Source: Caballeronia hypogeia
GTDB taxonomy: Bacteria; Pseudomonadota; Gammaproteobacteria; Burkholderiales; Burkholderiaceae
Direction: 5' to 3'
Assembly: GCF_001544875.2 (NCBI RefSeq)
Contig: NZ_FCOA02000011.1
Span: 1 to 64,000, forward strand
DNA length: 64,000 nucleotides
In this document: piece by piece, positions 10,123 to 18,635 of the stretch
Layout: each line of letters begins with the position of its first letter
How positions within the stretch are numbered: the stretch's first letter is position 1
Made by a program: the position numbers and the translations under genes
Notes under the pieces: model-generated
The model's input: only the letters and a program-made list of their open reading frames with translations
What the model was told of the DNA's origin: nothing
The model's database searches: none

Positions 10123-11100
10123 ATGCCCGAACCACACGATTTCCATTTCCTGCTGCTGCCCGAATTCTCGTCGATCGGCTTCATGTCCGCGATCGAACCG
10201 CTGAGAGTCGCGAACCGCTTCGCCGGCGACCTGTACCGCTGGCATATCCTTTCCGTCGATGGCGGCCCGGTCGCCGCGAGCAACGGCATCTCGCTCAACG
10301 CGGAAGGCGCGTTCGACAGCGTGACCGACGCCCACACCGTGTTCGTCGTGTCGGGCTTCGAGCCGCTGTCGCGCTACTCACGCGCGATCGCCGACTGGCT
10401 CAGGCGCCTCGATCGCGCGGGCGCGACGCTCGGCGGCATCGACACGGGCAGCATCATTCTCGCGGAAAGCGGCCTGCTCGCCGGCAAGCGCGCGACGCTG
10501 CACTGGGAAGCGGCCGCCGCGTTCGCGGAGCGATATCCCGACATCGAAACGAGCCAGGAGCTCTTCGAGATCGATGCGCGGCGCATCACCTGCGCGGGCG
10601 GCACGGCATCGATCGACATGATGCTCGACCTGATCGCGCGCGAGCACGGCGCGAACCTCGCCGCGCAGGTTTCCGAGCAGTTCGTGCTGGGACGCATCCG
10701 CCAGCCATCCGATCATCAGCGGCTGCAGATCGCGGCGCGCTACGGCCTGCACAACCGCAAGCTGATCCAGGTGATCGAACTGATGCAGGAGCACATGGAA
10801 GAGCCGCTGTCGCCCGATGAGCTCGCGCAATCCATCGGCGTCACGCGCAGGCAGCTCGAACGGCTCTTCTGCGCGGCGCTCAACGACACGCCCACGCACT
10901 TCTATCTCGGCCTGCGTCTCACGCGGGCGCGCGAGCTGCTGCAGCAGACCGAGATGTCGATACTCGCGGTATGCGTGGCGTGCGGCTTCGAATCGCCTTC
11001 GCATTTTTCGCGCACGTATCGCGCACGTTTCGATACCAGCCCGCGACAGGACCGCAGCGCCTTGCGCGCCACCGGCCCCGCGCGACGCGCCGCGGCCTGA
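10123..11100 (+). CDS. GATase1-like AraC-family transcriptional regulator (GbdR/CdhR type)
   Basis: 325 residues. The N-terminal half is the DJ-1/PfpI-like sensor domain (FHFLLLPEFSSIGFMSAIEP, then GGIDTGSIILAESGLL). The C-terminal 100 residues are two AraC helix-turn-helix motifs (LSPDELAQSIGVTRRQLERL and a second starting MSILAVCVACGF). Members of this family sense small amines such as betaine, dimethylglycine or carnitine. It could be the CdhR of the carnitine genes or a local regulator of the A-T-TE enzyme or porin. The start at 10123 is chosen because an in-frame ATG near 10060 falls in the terminator T-run and adds residues unlike the family. Confidence 0.88.
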   Translation: MPEPHDFHFLLLPEFSSIGFMSAIEPLRVANRFAGDLYRWHILSVDGGPVAASNGISLNAEGAFDSVTDAHTVFVVSGFEPLSRYSRAIADWLRRLDRAGATLGGIDTGSIILAESGLLAGKRATLHWEAAAAFAERYPDIETSQELFEIDARRITCAGGTASIDMMLDLIAREHGANLAAQVSEQFVLGRIRQPSDHQRLQIAARYGLHNRKLIQVIELMQEHMEEPLSPDELAQSIGVTRRQLERLFCAALNDTPTHFYLGLRLTRARELLQQTEMSILAVCVACGFESPSHFSRTYRARFDTSPRQDRSALRATGPARRAAA

Positions 11101-11111
11101 GCGGGCCGCGC

Positions 11112-12272
11112 TCAGAACGAATGGCGCATGCCGACACGCACGTCGGCCTGCGTATTCGACGACGACGGCGTGAAGCTGTAGCCGATCACGGCATCGATCG
11201 GACCGGACGCGCGCAGATAGTCGCCGGAAACATAGACGTCCGTGCGCTTCGAGAGCAGATAGTGCAGGCCGAGCGAGCCCTGATTCCAGTGATTGCCTTC
11301 GAAGCGCGTGTGCTGATAACCGCCGTAGAGGTTCAGGTCGGGCATGAAGCTGTATGACGCGCCGCCTTCGTACACCTGCATGTGCGAAGTCTGGCCGAGG
11401 CCCTTGATCGTCGTGTAGGTGAAGTTGCCCGACAACATCAGCTTGCCGATGGTCCACGCGGCGCCCACCGCGAACGCGCCCTGCTTGTCCACCGGAAACG
11501 CGGTCGAGCTGTAAAGGTCGGTGACGGCGCCCGTGGCCGGATCGACGGAGACGGTCGGCTGGCCGAGGAACGTGCGCGCGCCGATCATCGCGTAGGGATC
11601 GAATGCGTAGATGCCGTTGGGATTGTTCAACTGCGTGTACGCCGCGCCCATGTTGAACGAGCCCGCCGCATAGTGCCCGCCGACGCTCCACGCGCTGTTG
11701 CGATGGAAGTCGCCGGCCTGATTGCCGAACGAATACATGCCGCCAAACGTGAAGCCGCCGAAGTCGTTCGACAGGAACTTGATCGAATTCGGCAGGCGGT
11801 CGCCGTTCATGCGGTCGAAGTCGCCCTGGTGGATCGCATAGCCGCTGGCCCACGCCGAGATGTTGTAGAGATAGACGAACTCCTCGGTCATGTCGAGCTG
11901 ATTGCCGAGCGACACCGTGCCCCACTGGTTCTTCAGGCCCACATACGCCTGGCGGCCGAATTCCGCGCCGCCGAATCCCAATTGGCCGTTGCCGAGATGG
12001 AAGCCCGACTCCAGCACGAACACGGCCTGCAGCCCGCCGCCCAGATCTTCGACGCCGCGAAAGCCGATGCGGTTGCCGTAGGAAATGCCGTCATCGAACT
12101 TAACGACGTGCGAGCCGCCGGTGTTGCTCACCCACGTGATGCCCGCATCGAGAATGCCGTAGAGCGTCACGCTGCTTTGCGCGTGCGCATGCATGGGCGC
12201 GCTCGCCGCGCCGGCGGCGATGGCGAGGCCTGCGAACTTCGATGCAACGTGTGCGGCATGTCCTTTTCTCAT
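11112..12272 (-). CDS. Outer-membrane general porin
   Basis: 386 residues. Signal peptide to about residue 31 ending AHAQS, then the canonical Burkholderia porin start SVTLYGILDAGITWVSN. A central loop has RQAYVGLKNQWGTVSLG, and the last residue is the C-terminal Phe (GMRHSF) required for beta-barrel insertion. It forms a 16-strand trimeric diffusion pore. The start codon is preceded by an AGAGGA ribosome site. It ends 11 bases from the convergent regulator gene. A perfect TTGCGAC 21-bp repeat lies about 205-230 bases upstream, so it is likely an amine-inducible porin of the same regulon as caiX. Confidence 0.93.
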   Translation of the reverse strand: MRKGHAAHVASKFAGLAIAAGAASAPMHAHAQSSVTLYGILDAGITWVSNTGGSHVVKFDDGISYGNRIGFRGVEDLGGGLQAVFVLESGFHLGNGQLGFGGAEFGRQAYVGLKNQWGTVSLGNQLDMTEEFVYLYNISAWASGYAIHQGDFDRMNGDRLPNSIKFLSNDFGGFTFGGMYSFGNQAGDFHRNSAWSVGGHYAAGSFNMGAAYTQLNNPNGIYAFDPYAMIGARTFLGQPTVSVDPATGAVTDLYSSTAFPVDKQGAFAVGAAWTIGKLMLSGNFTYTTIKGLGQTSHMQVYEGGASYSFMPDLNLYGGYQHTRFEGNHWNQGSLGLHYLLSKRTDVYVSGDYLRASGPIDAVIGYSFTPSSSNTQADVRVGMRHSF

Positions 12273-12654
12273 TTGCTGGTCCTCTGCTCGTGCGGATCGG
12301 TACGTGGTTGGAAAAAGCGATGCCCTGCCCCGCGCCCACGGCGCGAGGGCATGTCGCATGCTGACCTGCGGGGAACTGCTGAAGACTGTGTTCTGCCTGC
12401 GATGCGGCGCGGTGACGCATCATGCCTGCCGGTGTCTTGAAAAATAAGGCTCCATATATGTCGCGGCTCGACCCATTGCGACGCAAATCTGTCCAGTTGC
12501 GACCACTGCAACAGCGTATTTCCCTTCGCTCGAACTAATCCGAATTCAGACATGCCCGATTCTCGGACCGGGACTCGCTGCGCATACTTCGGAATCTGTA
12601 AAAAAGCCGCATCCCCGAATCCCGTTAGTTCCGCTTCAGCAATTCGAGTTAGAC
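12273..12654. other. Divergent intergenic region, porin / glycosyltransferase
   Basis: 382 bases without a gene. It holds the direct-repeat operator at 12476-12503 and the porin promoter region. Upstream of 12655 I see only a moderately AT-rich stretch and no clear promoter. Confidence 0.45.
12476..12503 (-). promoter_or_regulatory. Direct-repeat operator upstream of the porin gene
   Basis: Perfect TTGCGAC at 12476-12482 and again at 12497-12503, start to start 21 bp, identical half-sites to those before caiX. On the porin coding strand this reads GTCGCAA, N14, GTCGCAA. Inferred binding site for a GbdR-family AraC regulator. Confidence 0.65.
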
Positions 12655-13971
12655 ATGACCACCCGCTGCCTGAGCATCTTCAGCACCGATGCACCTCACG
12701 TTCTCACCAATCACAAGCACTACGCGTCCCAGATGGGCTACCAGCACGCGTCCGTCTCGACGACAGCCATGCCGGGCAGCGCCCAGCGCCTGCTGCTCAA
12801 ATACGAAGTGATCCTGCATCACCTGCGCAACATGCCCGACATGGCCTTGCTCGTTTGCATGACGCAAGACTGCATCGTGCTGAACATGCACCCGGTCGAG
12901 CCCATCGCCGATGGTCGGCAGCATGCGCTGATGTCCGTGTCCGGACGCGACGAAGGACACCAGACCGACGTGCAGATATGGCGCAATACGCCGGAGATCC
13001 GCAGCTTCATCGTCTCGTGTGTCGAGCAATGCAAGCTCGGCGGCACGCCACGAAACGAAACGGAAATGCTCTCCTCGCTGGACTACATCGAACCGTTCGG
13101 CGAACGCGGCGGCGTCATGTGCACGATGCATTGCGGTCCGCGCTTCGATCCGACCTGGTCGCGGCAAACCAACCTCTGGACCATCGCACTCGGTGAGGTG
13201 GACACGTATGGCGGCATCCACGCGAACTTCCGCGAAGCGCTCGCCGAGCACATCAACGACTTCCAGCAAAAGGGTTCACTGCTCTTTCACTTCCCCGCCG
13301 AGTCCCAGGCTCCGAACGAGGAGCACAGCGTCTACAACCCCGGCCAGCCGATCGCGCTCGTCACGTATTACACGCCCAACGTGCGCGCGTACGGCGCGAT
13401 CGCCGAACTGAACATGCGCCGCTACTGCGAGCGCCACGGCTATACGCTGTACGTCTATCGTCAGACCCCGGCGGAAGTGGGACCGGGCACATCGGGCACG
13501 TGGCTCAAGCCGTGGTTCCTGCGCAAGCATCTGCCCGATCACACCTGGGTGATCTGGGTCGATGCGGACATCCTCTTCCACGATCAGCGCAAGCCGCTCG
13601 AGCCTTTGCTCACGGGTCGCGACATTTTTGCGGCTCACGACATCGGTCCGTGGGTCATCAATGCCGGCGTGCTCGGCTTCCGCCGCAAGCCCGCAGTGAG
13701 CGCCTTCGTCGAGGAGATTTACGAAAACGTGAGCGCCGCACCGGACAAGTCGAGCACCTACGCGAACGGCGGCGACCAGACGATCATCGCGAATCTGCTG
13801 TCGGAACGTCTCGGCTGGAAAGTGGAGCACGGCGTCGACTGCATGAGCATCAACACGCCGTGGTACTTCCAGCAGGCGGATAGCCTGATGGTGCACTTCG
13901 TCGCCATCCAGTCGCCGTTGCGCGCCGTGGTCATGGCCGCGCAGGAACGCGCCAGCCTGCAACTCGGCTGA
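12655..13971 (+). CDS. GT34-like glycosyltransferase with duplicated fold
   Basis: 438 residues. The C-terminal half (about 235-438) resembles the galactosyl/mannosyltransferase GMA12/MNN10 family: CERHGYTLYVYR, LKPWFLRKHLPDHTWVIWVD with the DAD metal-binding motif at 303-305, FAAHD and YANGGDQTII. The N-terminal half (about 1-230) reads as a second, degenerate copy: MGYQHASV, KYEVILHHLRNMPDMALLV, then TQD at 70-72 where the DxD should be, and WRNTPEIRSFIVSCVE matching FRRKPAVSAFVEEIYE. No signal peptide; probably cytosolic. Acceptor unknown; the nearest sugar-related neighbour is the flippase at 5366. Alone on its strand here. Confidence 0.75.
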   Translation: MTTRCLSIFSTDAPHVLTNHKHYASQMGYQHASVSTTAMPGSAQRLLLKYEVILHHLRNMPDMALLVCMTQDCIVLNMHPVEPIADGRQHALMSVSGRDEGHQTDVQIWRNTPEIRSFIVSCVEQCKLGGTPRNETEMLSSLDYIEPFGERGGVMCTMHCGPRFDPTWSRQTNLWTIALGEVDTYGGIHANFREALAEHINDFQQKGSLLFHFPAESQAPNEEHSVYNPGQPIALVTYYTPNVRAYGAIAELNMRRYCERHGYTLYVYRQTPAEVGPGTSGTWLKPWFLRKHLPDHTWVIWVDADILFHDQRKPLEPLLTGRDIFAAHDIGPWVINAGVLGFRRKPAVSAFVEEIYENVSAAPDKSSTYANGGDQTIIANLLSERLGWKVEHGVDCMSINTPWYFQQADSLMVHFVAIQSPLRAVVMAAQERASLQLG

Positions 13972-13998
13972 ACGCGTTTCCTTTCCTTCCTCCTTCCG

Positions 13999-14946
13999 TC
14001 ACTTCACGCCGAGCGCGGTCTGAACGGCTTCCAGGCCGTTGCCGCCGCTCGCCGTGGTCACGCCGTCAAGCCACGATTTCAGCAGTTCCGGATGATGCTT
14101 GAGCGCATCCGTCGCGGCGGCGTCGACATTGGTCTTCTTCTCCAGCACGTCGGTGATCACGCCGTTTTCCAGATCGACGTTGAACGCCATCTGCTTGAAC
14201 AGCCGGCCTACGTTCGGACACTGCTGTTCATAGCCGCTGCGCGACACCGTGTTCACCGTCGCGCCGCCGTAGTTCGGACCGAAGTACTTGTCGCCTCCGT
14301 CGAGATAGGTCAGCTTGAACTTCGTGTTCATCAGATGCGGCTCCCACGCGAGGAACACGATCCACTTCTTGTCGCGCACCGCACGCTCCACTTGCGTGAG
14401 CATCGCGGTCTCGCTCGATTCGACGATCTTCCAGTCGCCCAGACCGAAGGCCTTGTCGTCGACCATCTTCTTGATGTTCTGATTCGCGGGCGCGCCCGGC
14501 TCGATGCCGTAGATGCGGTTGTCGAACTTGTCGGCGTTCTTCGCGAGGTCGGCGAACGAATGCACACCCGCCGCCGCGACATAGTCCGGCACGGCCAGCG
14601 TGAACTTCGCATTTGACAGATTCGGGCGCACCACGTCGATCGACTTCTCCTCGAAGAACGGCTTCACGAGCGGCGCCTGCGCGGGCATCCAGTTGCCGAG
14701 GAAGACGTCGATCTGGCCTTTCTTCAAGCCCTGATATGTAATCGGCACCGACAGGTTGGCCACATTCTGCTTGTAGCCGAGCGCCTTGAGCACGATGCCG
14801 CTCATCGCGTTGGTGGCGTCGATGTCGGTCCAGCCGGGTCCGGCCATGCGCACTTGCGTGCACGACTGCGGCTCGGCGGCAAACGCGTGAGACGCCACGC
14901 ACGCGAGCGCGGCGGCGAAGAGCGCATGGATGAAGCCCTTTTTCAT
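13999..14946 (-). CDS. Choline / choline-sulfate type periplasmic binding protein
   Basis: 315 residues, paralogue of CaiX and of the protein at 48572. Signal peptide MKKGF with hydrophobic core ending SHAFAAE; then GPGWTDIDATNAMSG, VFLGNWMPAQ, IYGIEPGAP, ESSETAMLT and FLAWEPHLMN, the blocks forming the aromatic cage for a trimethylammonium group. It lies 42 bases downstream of betC, so it most likely delivers choline-O-sulfate or choline. No dedicated permease or ATPase is near. The exact ligand is an inference from the neighbour. Confidence 0.85.
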   Translation of the reverse strand: MKKGFIHALFAAALACVASHAFAAEPQSCTQVRMAGPGWTDIDATNAMSGIVLKALGYKQNVANLSVPITYQGLKKGQIDVFLGNWMPAQAPLVKPFFEEKSIDVVRPNLSNAKFTLAVPDYVAAAGVHSFADLAKNADKFDNRIYGIEPGAPANQNIKKMVDDKAFGLGDWKIVESSETAMLTQVERAVRDKKWIVFLAWEPHLMNTKFKLTYLDGGDKYFGPNYGGATVNTVSRSGYEQQCPNVGRLFKQMAFNVDLENGVITDVLEKKTNVDAAATDALKHHPELLKSWLDGVTTASGGNGLEAVQTALGVK

Positions 14947-14988
14947 GGTGCGTTCCTGTCGTGTGGGGTAATGGTGGGGATAACGTGC

Positions 14989-16524
14989 TCAGTGCTCGAC
15001 AGCGGGAAAGCGCGCCATCGCTTCGAGATCGTCGAGGTCGATGTGATTGCGCATGTAGCGCTGACTCGCATCGACGTGCGGCTGCCAGTCCCATGACTGG
15101 ATCGTGCCCTGCGTCGTGGCCGCGAAGTGGAAATGGCGGCGGCGCTGGCTCTTCAGCACGTCTTCGTGCACTGCATCGAGGTTCCAGCGCCTGGCGACTT
15201 CCGCGCGGAATTCGGCGACGAGTCCGGCGTGGCGTTCATCGCCTGCGAGGTTCTCGCGTTCGAACGAATCGGCCTGCACGTCATAGAGCTGATCGGGGTC
15301 GACGCTCGTGTGAATGAACTTGAAGCGTCCGCGCCGGATCATCACGATGGGCGCGATCGCGCCTTCCGCGAGATATTCGCCGATCGCCTCGTCATGGCCG
15401 CCGCTCTCGCGCAGATGCGGCACGAGACTCCGGCCATCGACGCTGTCGGGCCACGATTGCGCGGACTCGCCGCGCGCGAGTTCGACGAGCGTCGGCAGCA
15501 CATCGAGATGCGAGACCGAATCCGCCACGCGTCGCGCGCGAAATTGCTTCGGCGCATGCACGATCAGCGGCACGCGGCAGCCGCCTTCGAAGAACGTCAT
15601 CTTGTACCAGAGGCCGCGCTCGCCCAGCATCTCGCCATGGTCCGACGTGACGACGATGATCGTATCGTCCGCGAGACCGGCCTGTTCGAGCGCTTCGAGA
15701 ATCGATGCGAACTGGTCATCCACATACGACACCGCGCCGTAGTATGCGCGCCGCGCGTTGCGAATCTGGCGCTCGGTGGGCGGCGTGCGATCCGCTTCAT
15801 AGACGTGACGCAGGCGCTTCGAATGCGGATCGCAGGCGTCGAGCGCATCGCGATACGAAGGCATGTCGACGTCTTCATCGCGATACAGGTCCCAGTACTT
15901 GCGCGGAATCGCATACGGGTCGTGCGGATGCGTCAGCGATGCGACCATCATGAACGGACGCGCGTCGCGGCCCGCGTTGCGCTCGCGGGCGATATCGAAG
16001 AGCTTCTGACGCGTCGTGAAGGTCACTTCGTCGTCGAAGTCGAGCTGATTGGTGCGCACGCACGGGCCCGCGTCGATCACGGAACTCATGTTGTGATACC
16101 ACGTGGGGCGTGCTTCGGGGTTTTGCCAGTCGGGCGTCCAGCCGAAGTCCGCCGGATAGATATCGGTCGTGAGGCGTTCCTCGAAGCCGTGCAGCTGATC
16201 CGCGCCGCAGAAATGCATCTTGCCCGAGAGAATCGTGCGATAGCCTTCGGCGCGCAGATAGTGCGCAAAGGTGAGCGTTTCGGACGGAAATTCGGCGGCG
16301 TTATCGTAAGCGCCAATATTCGAAGGCAGCTTGCCCGCGAGCAGCGAGAAGCGCGACGGCGCGCACAACGGGCTTGCGCAGTATGCAGACTCGAAGACCA
16401 CGCCTTCGCGTGCGAGCGCATCGATACACGGCGTCTTCGTCACGCGGTTTCCGTAGGCGGACAGCGCGAAGGGTGTGAGCTGATCGGCCATCAGCACCAG
16501 GATATTTTGTTTCGTCTCCAGCAT
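14989..16524 (-). CDS. betC: Choline-sulfatase
   Basis: 511 residues of the type I sulfatase family, hydrolysing choline-O-sulfate to choline and sulfate in the cytoplasm. The formylglycine cysteine is Cys54 in CAPSR followed by LLAGKLPSNIGAYDN; metal ligands are in the N-terminal MADQLTPFA and the later VTSDHGEMLGERGLWYK segment. The length and the C-terminal extension ending RFPAVEH are typical of BetC. ATG 16524 is preferred to the GTG at 16530. It is divergent from the LysR gene 107 bases away and followed by a cognate binding protein. Two BetI-like half-palindromes sit in the divergent gap. Confidence 0.95.
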   Translation of the reverse strand: MLETKQNILVLMADQLTPFALSAYGNRVTKTPCIDALAREGVVFESAYCASPLCAPSRFSLLAGKLPSNIGAYDNAAEFPSETLTFAHYLRAEGYRTILSGKMHFCGADQLHGFEERLTTDIYPADFGWTPDWQNPEARPTWYHNMSSVIDAGPCVRTNQLDFDDEVTFTTRQKLFDIARERNAGRDARPFMMVASLTHPHDPYAIPRKYWDLYRDEDVDMPSYRDALDACDPHSKRLRHVYEADRTPPTERQIRNARRAYYGAVSYVDDQFASILEALEQAGLADDTIIVVTSDHGEMLGERGLWYKMTFFEGGCRVPLIVHAPKQFRARRVADSVSHLDVLPTLVELARGESAQSWPDSVDGRSLVPHLRESGGHDEAIGEYLAEGAIAPIVMIRRGRFKFIHTSVDPDQLYDVQADSFERENLAGDERHAGLVAEFRAEVARRWNLDAVHEDVLKSQRRRHFHFAATTQGTIQSWDWQPHVDASQRYMRNHIDLDDLEAMARFPAVEH

Positions 16525-16552
16525 GAACACGGGCCTCGCATAGAATCGTTGG

Positions 16553-16584
16553 TTGAGCGTTCACGTCACTATTGCCGTTCAAAT
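16553..16584. promoter_or_regulatory. Pair of BetI-box-like sequences in the betC/LysR gap
   Basis: TTGAGCGTTCA at 16553-16563 and ATTGCCGTTCAAAT at 16571-16584. Both resemble the ATTGACCGTTCAAT palindrome in front of betI (34501-34514). They sit within 30-60 bases of the betC start codon. BetI control of choline-sulfate hydrolysis is an inference; a LysR site overlapping them is also possible. Confidence 0.4.
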
Positions 16585-16631
16585 GGCGGCTGTGAAGACG
16601 GCATTTCGTTATGCGCATATAAGGGGCACTT

Positions 16632-17543
16632 ATGTCGCGGCAAGAACGCCTGCCACCCATGCAGGCGCTGTTGATGTTCGAATCCGCTGCGCGACTCGCC
16701 AGCTTCACGGCCGCGGCGCGCGAGCTCGGCTCGACGCAGCCGGCCGTGAGCCAGCGCGTGGTGCAGCTGGAAGAATCGCTCGGCGCGGCGCTGTTCGAGC
16801 GCGGGCATCGCGGCGTCACGCTCACCGAGGACGGCGCGCGCCTTTTCGAAGCCGTGCGTTGCGGACTCGACGTGATTCGCGCGGCCACCGCCGATATCCG
16901 CTCGCGCCATGCGCTGCGCACGCTTACGATTTCGACGGACTTCGGCTTCGCCACTTACTGGCTGATGCCGCGCCTGCCGCAATTCAAGGCCCTGATGCCC
17001 GATGTCGATGTGAAGATCATCACGTCGCAGAGCTTGCCGAGCGCATCGGGCGATCATGCGGATGTGGTCATCGTGTTTGGCGACACACACGCCGACTGGG
17101 GCGCAAAGAGCGCGGTAAAACTCTTTCCCGAGCGCGTGATTCCGGTGTGCAGTCCGGCGCTGATCGCGAACCGGAATGTCCCGCTCGCGCCGGACGGTCT
17201 GCTCACGCTGCCGCTGCTGCATCTGGAGCCGACGCATCCGGAGCGCTGGCTTTCGTGGAGCGCGTGGTTCGAGGCGCACGGGCTCGCCGCGCCGCCGACA
17301 CAGGGCGGCTTCACGTTCAACAGCTACGCGCTCGTCACGCATGCGGCGGTGATGGGCCAGGGTGTCGCGCTGGGCTGGACGCCACTCATCGACGAGCTGA
17401 TCGCGACGGGGCAGTTGATCGCATTGTGCGATGCACCGCTCGTGACCGATCGCGGCTACGTGCTGGTGACGCCGCGCGAGCCGGTGGCCGCGGTACGCGC
17501 GTTCAGCGCGTGGCTGCTGGACGAATGCGACGTGGCCGGCTGA
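16632..17543 (+). CDS. LysR-family regulator of choline-sulfate genes
   Basis: 303 residues. Winged helix-turn-helix at residues about 9-65 (ALLMFESAARLASFTAAARE, TQPAVSQRVVQLEE, LFERGHRGVTLTEDG), followed by the periplasmic-binding-like effector domain with TISTDFGFATYWLMPRL, a GcvA/BetR-type start. It is transcribed divergently from betC, the usual arrangement for the activator of choline-sulfatase genes, so choline sulfate or choline is the likely co-inducer. The next gene, purU, begins 119 bases downstream. Confidence 0.9.
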   Translation: MSRQERLPPMQALLMFESAARLASFTAAARELGSTQPAVSQRVVQLEESLGAALFERGHRGVTLTEDGARLFEAVRCGLDVIRAATADIRSRHALRTLTISTDFGFATYWLMPRLPQFKALMPDVDVKIITSQSLPSASGDHADVVIVFGDTHADWGAKSAVKLFPERVIPVCSPALIANRNVPLAPDGLLTLPLLHLEPTHPERWLSWSAWFEAHGLAAPPTQGGFTFNSYALVTHAAVMGQGVALGWTPLIDELIATGQLIALCDAPLVTDRGYVLVTPREPVAAVRAFSAWLLDECDVAG

Positions 17544-17662
17544 CGCTTTCGTACTACATCTGCGGCGGTTCGCTTCTATCTTGGAATCGCATGCGTACGC
17601 TCTACTACCGGATACGCTCGCTGCATTTCGCGGCGCTGCAACCATCCGAATGTGGAGCACGC

Positions 17663-18538
17663 ATGGCAGCCGATTCCCGCTTTGATCAACTGGTGCTTAC
17701 CGTTTCGTGCCCGAGCGCGGCGGGGCAGGTCGCCGCCATCGTCGGCTTTCTGGAACGGCATCACGGTTATATCGACGAACTCACCGTCTTCGACGACGAT
17801 CTCTCCGGGCGCTTTTTCGTGCGCTGCGTCTTTCACGGCGCGCGTGCCGATGATCCGCTCGACCTGGAGATGCTCAAGCGCGAGTTCGGGCCGATCGCGG
17901 AAAGCTTCTCGATGACCTGGGCGATGCACGATCTCGCGGTGCGGCCCAAGGTGTTGCTCATGGTGTCGAAGCTGGAGCATTGCCTGGCGGACCTGCTGTT
18001 CCGCTGGCGCATGGGCGAACTCAAGATGGACATCGTGGGAATCGGGTCCAACCATACGGATCTCGCGCATCTGGCGGAGCAGCATAAATTGCCGTTCCAT
18101 CATCTGCCGATTACCGCCGACACGAAGGCTCAACAGGAGGCGCGTCTGCTCGATCTGTTCGACAGTTCCGGCGCCGAATTGATGGTGCTCGCGCGGTATA
18201 TGCAGATCCTTTCGGGCGAAACGAGCCGCAAGCTCGCAGGGCGCGCGATCAACATTCATCATTCGTTCCTGCCGGGATTCAAAGGCGCGAAGCCTTATCA
18301 TCAGGCGCACACGCGTGGGGTGAAGCTGATTGGCGCCACCGCGCATTTTGTCACCGACGATCTCGATGAAGGCCCGATCATCGAGCAGGAGGTCGAGCGG
18401 GTCGACCATTCCTATAGTCCGGAGCGGTTGCTTACGACCGGGCGGGATGTCGAATGTATTACGCTCGCGCGGGCGGTCAAGGCGTTTATCGAGCGGCGGG
18501 TGTTTATCAACGGAGAACGAACCGTGGTCCTGCGCTAA
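17663..18538 (+). CDS. purU: Formyltetrahydrofolate deformylase
   Basis: 291 residues. An N-terminal ACT-like domain (VLTVSCPSAAGQVAAIVGFL) is followed by the formyltransferase domain: the catalytic Asn and His in NIHHSFLPGFKGAKPYHQA (from about residue 197) and the Asp in VTDDLDEGPIIEQE. It hydrolyses 10-formyl-THF to formate and THF. In this context it drains one-carbon units generated when sarcosine and its precursors are demethylated. The open frame runs hundreds of codons further upstream, but that part is antisense-compositional; ATG 17663 gives the family N-terminus. Confidence 0.94.
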   Translation: MAADSRFDQLVLTVSCPSAAGQVAAIVGFLERHHGYIDELTVFDDDLSGRFFVRCVFHGARADDPLDLEMLKREFGPIAESFSMTWAMHDLAVRPKVLLMVSKLEHCLADLLFRWRMGELKMDIVGIGSNHTDLAHLAEQHKLPFHHLPITADTKAQQEARLLDLFDSSGAELMVLARYMQILSGETSRKLAGRAINIHHSFLPGFKGAKPYHQAHTRGVKLIGATAHFVTDDLDEGPIIEQEVERVDHSYSPERLLTTGRDVECITLARAVKAFIERRVFINGERTVVLR

Positions 18539-18575
18539 GCGGTTTGTCACTGGATCACGAGAGATCGAGAAGAGC

Positions 18576-18609
18576 AAAAAAAGCGCCGCGGGCAACAACC
18601 CGCGGCGCT
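18576..18609 (-). terminator. Rho-independent terminator for the minus-strand betaine train
   Basis: Eleven-base perfect stem AGCGCCGCGGG (18582-18592) with CCCGCGGCGCT (18599-18609) around a CAACAA loop, flanked on the left by an A-run (18576-18582) that becomes a U-tract for minus-strand transcripts. It lies 27 bases past the stop of the 18636 gene. No T-run on the other side, so it is directional. Confidence 0.85.
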
Positions 18610-18635
18610 CAGCGTTCGCCCAAACGCAAAACCGA

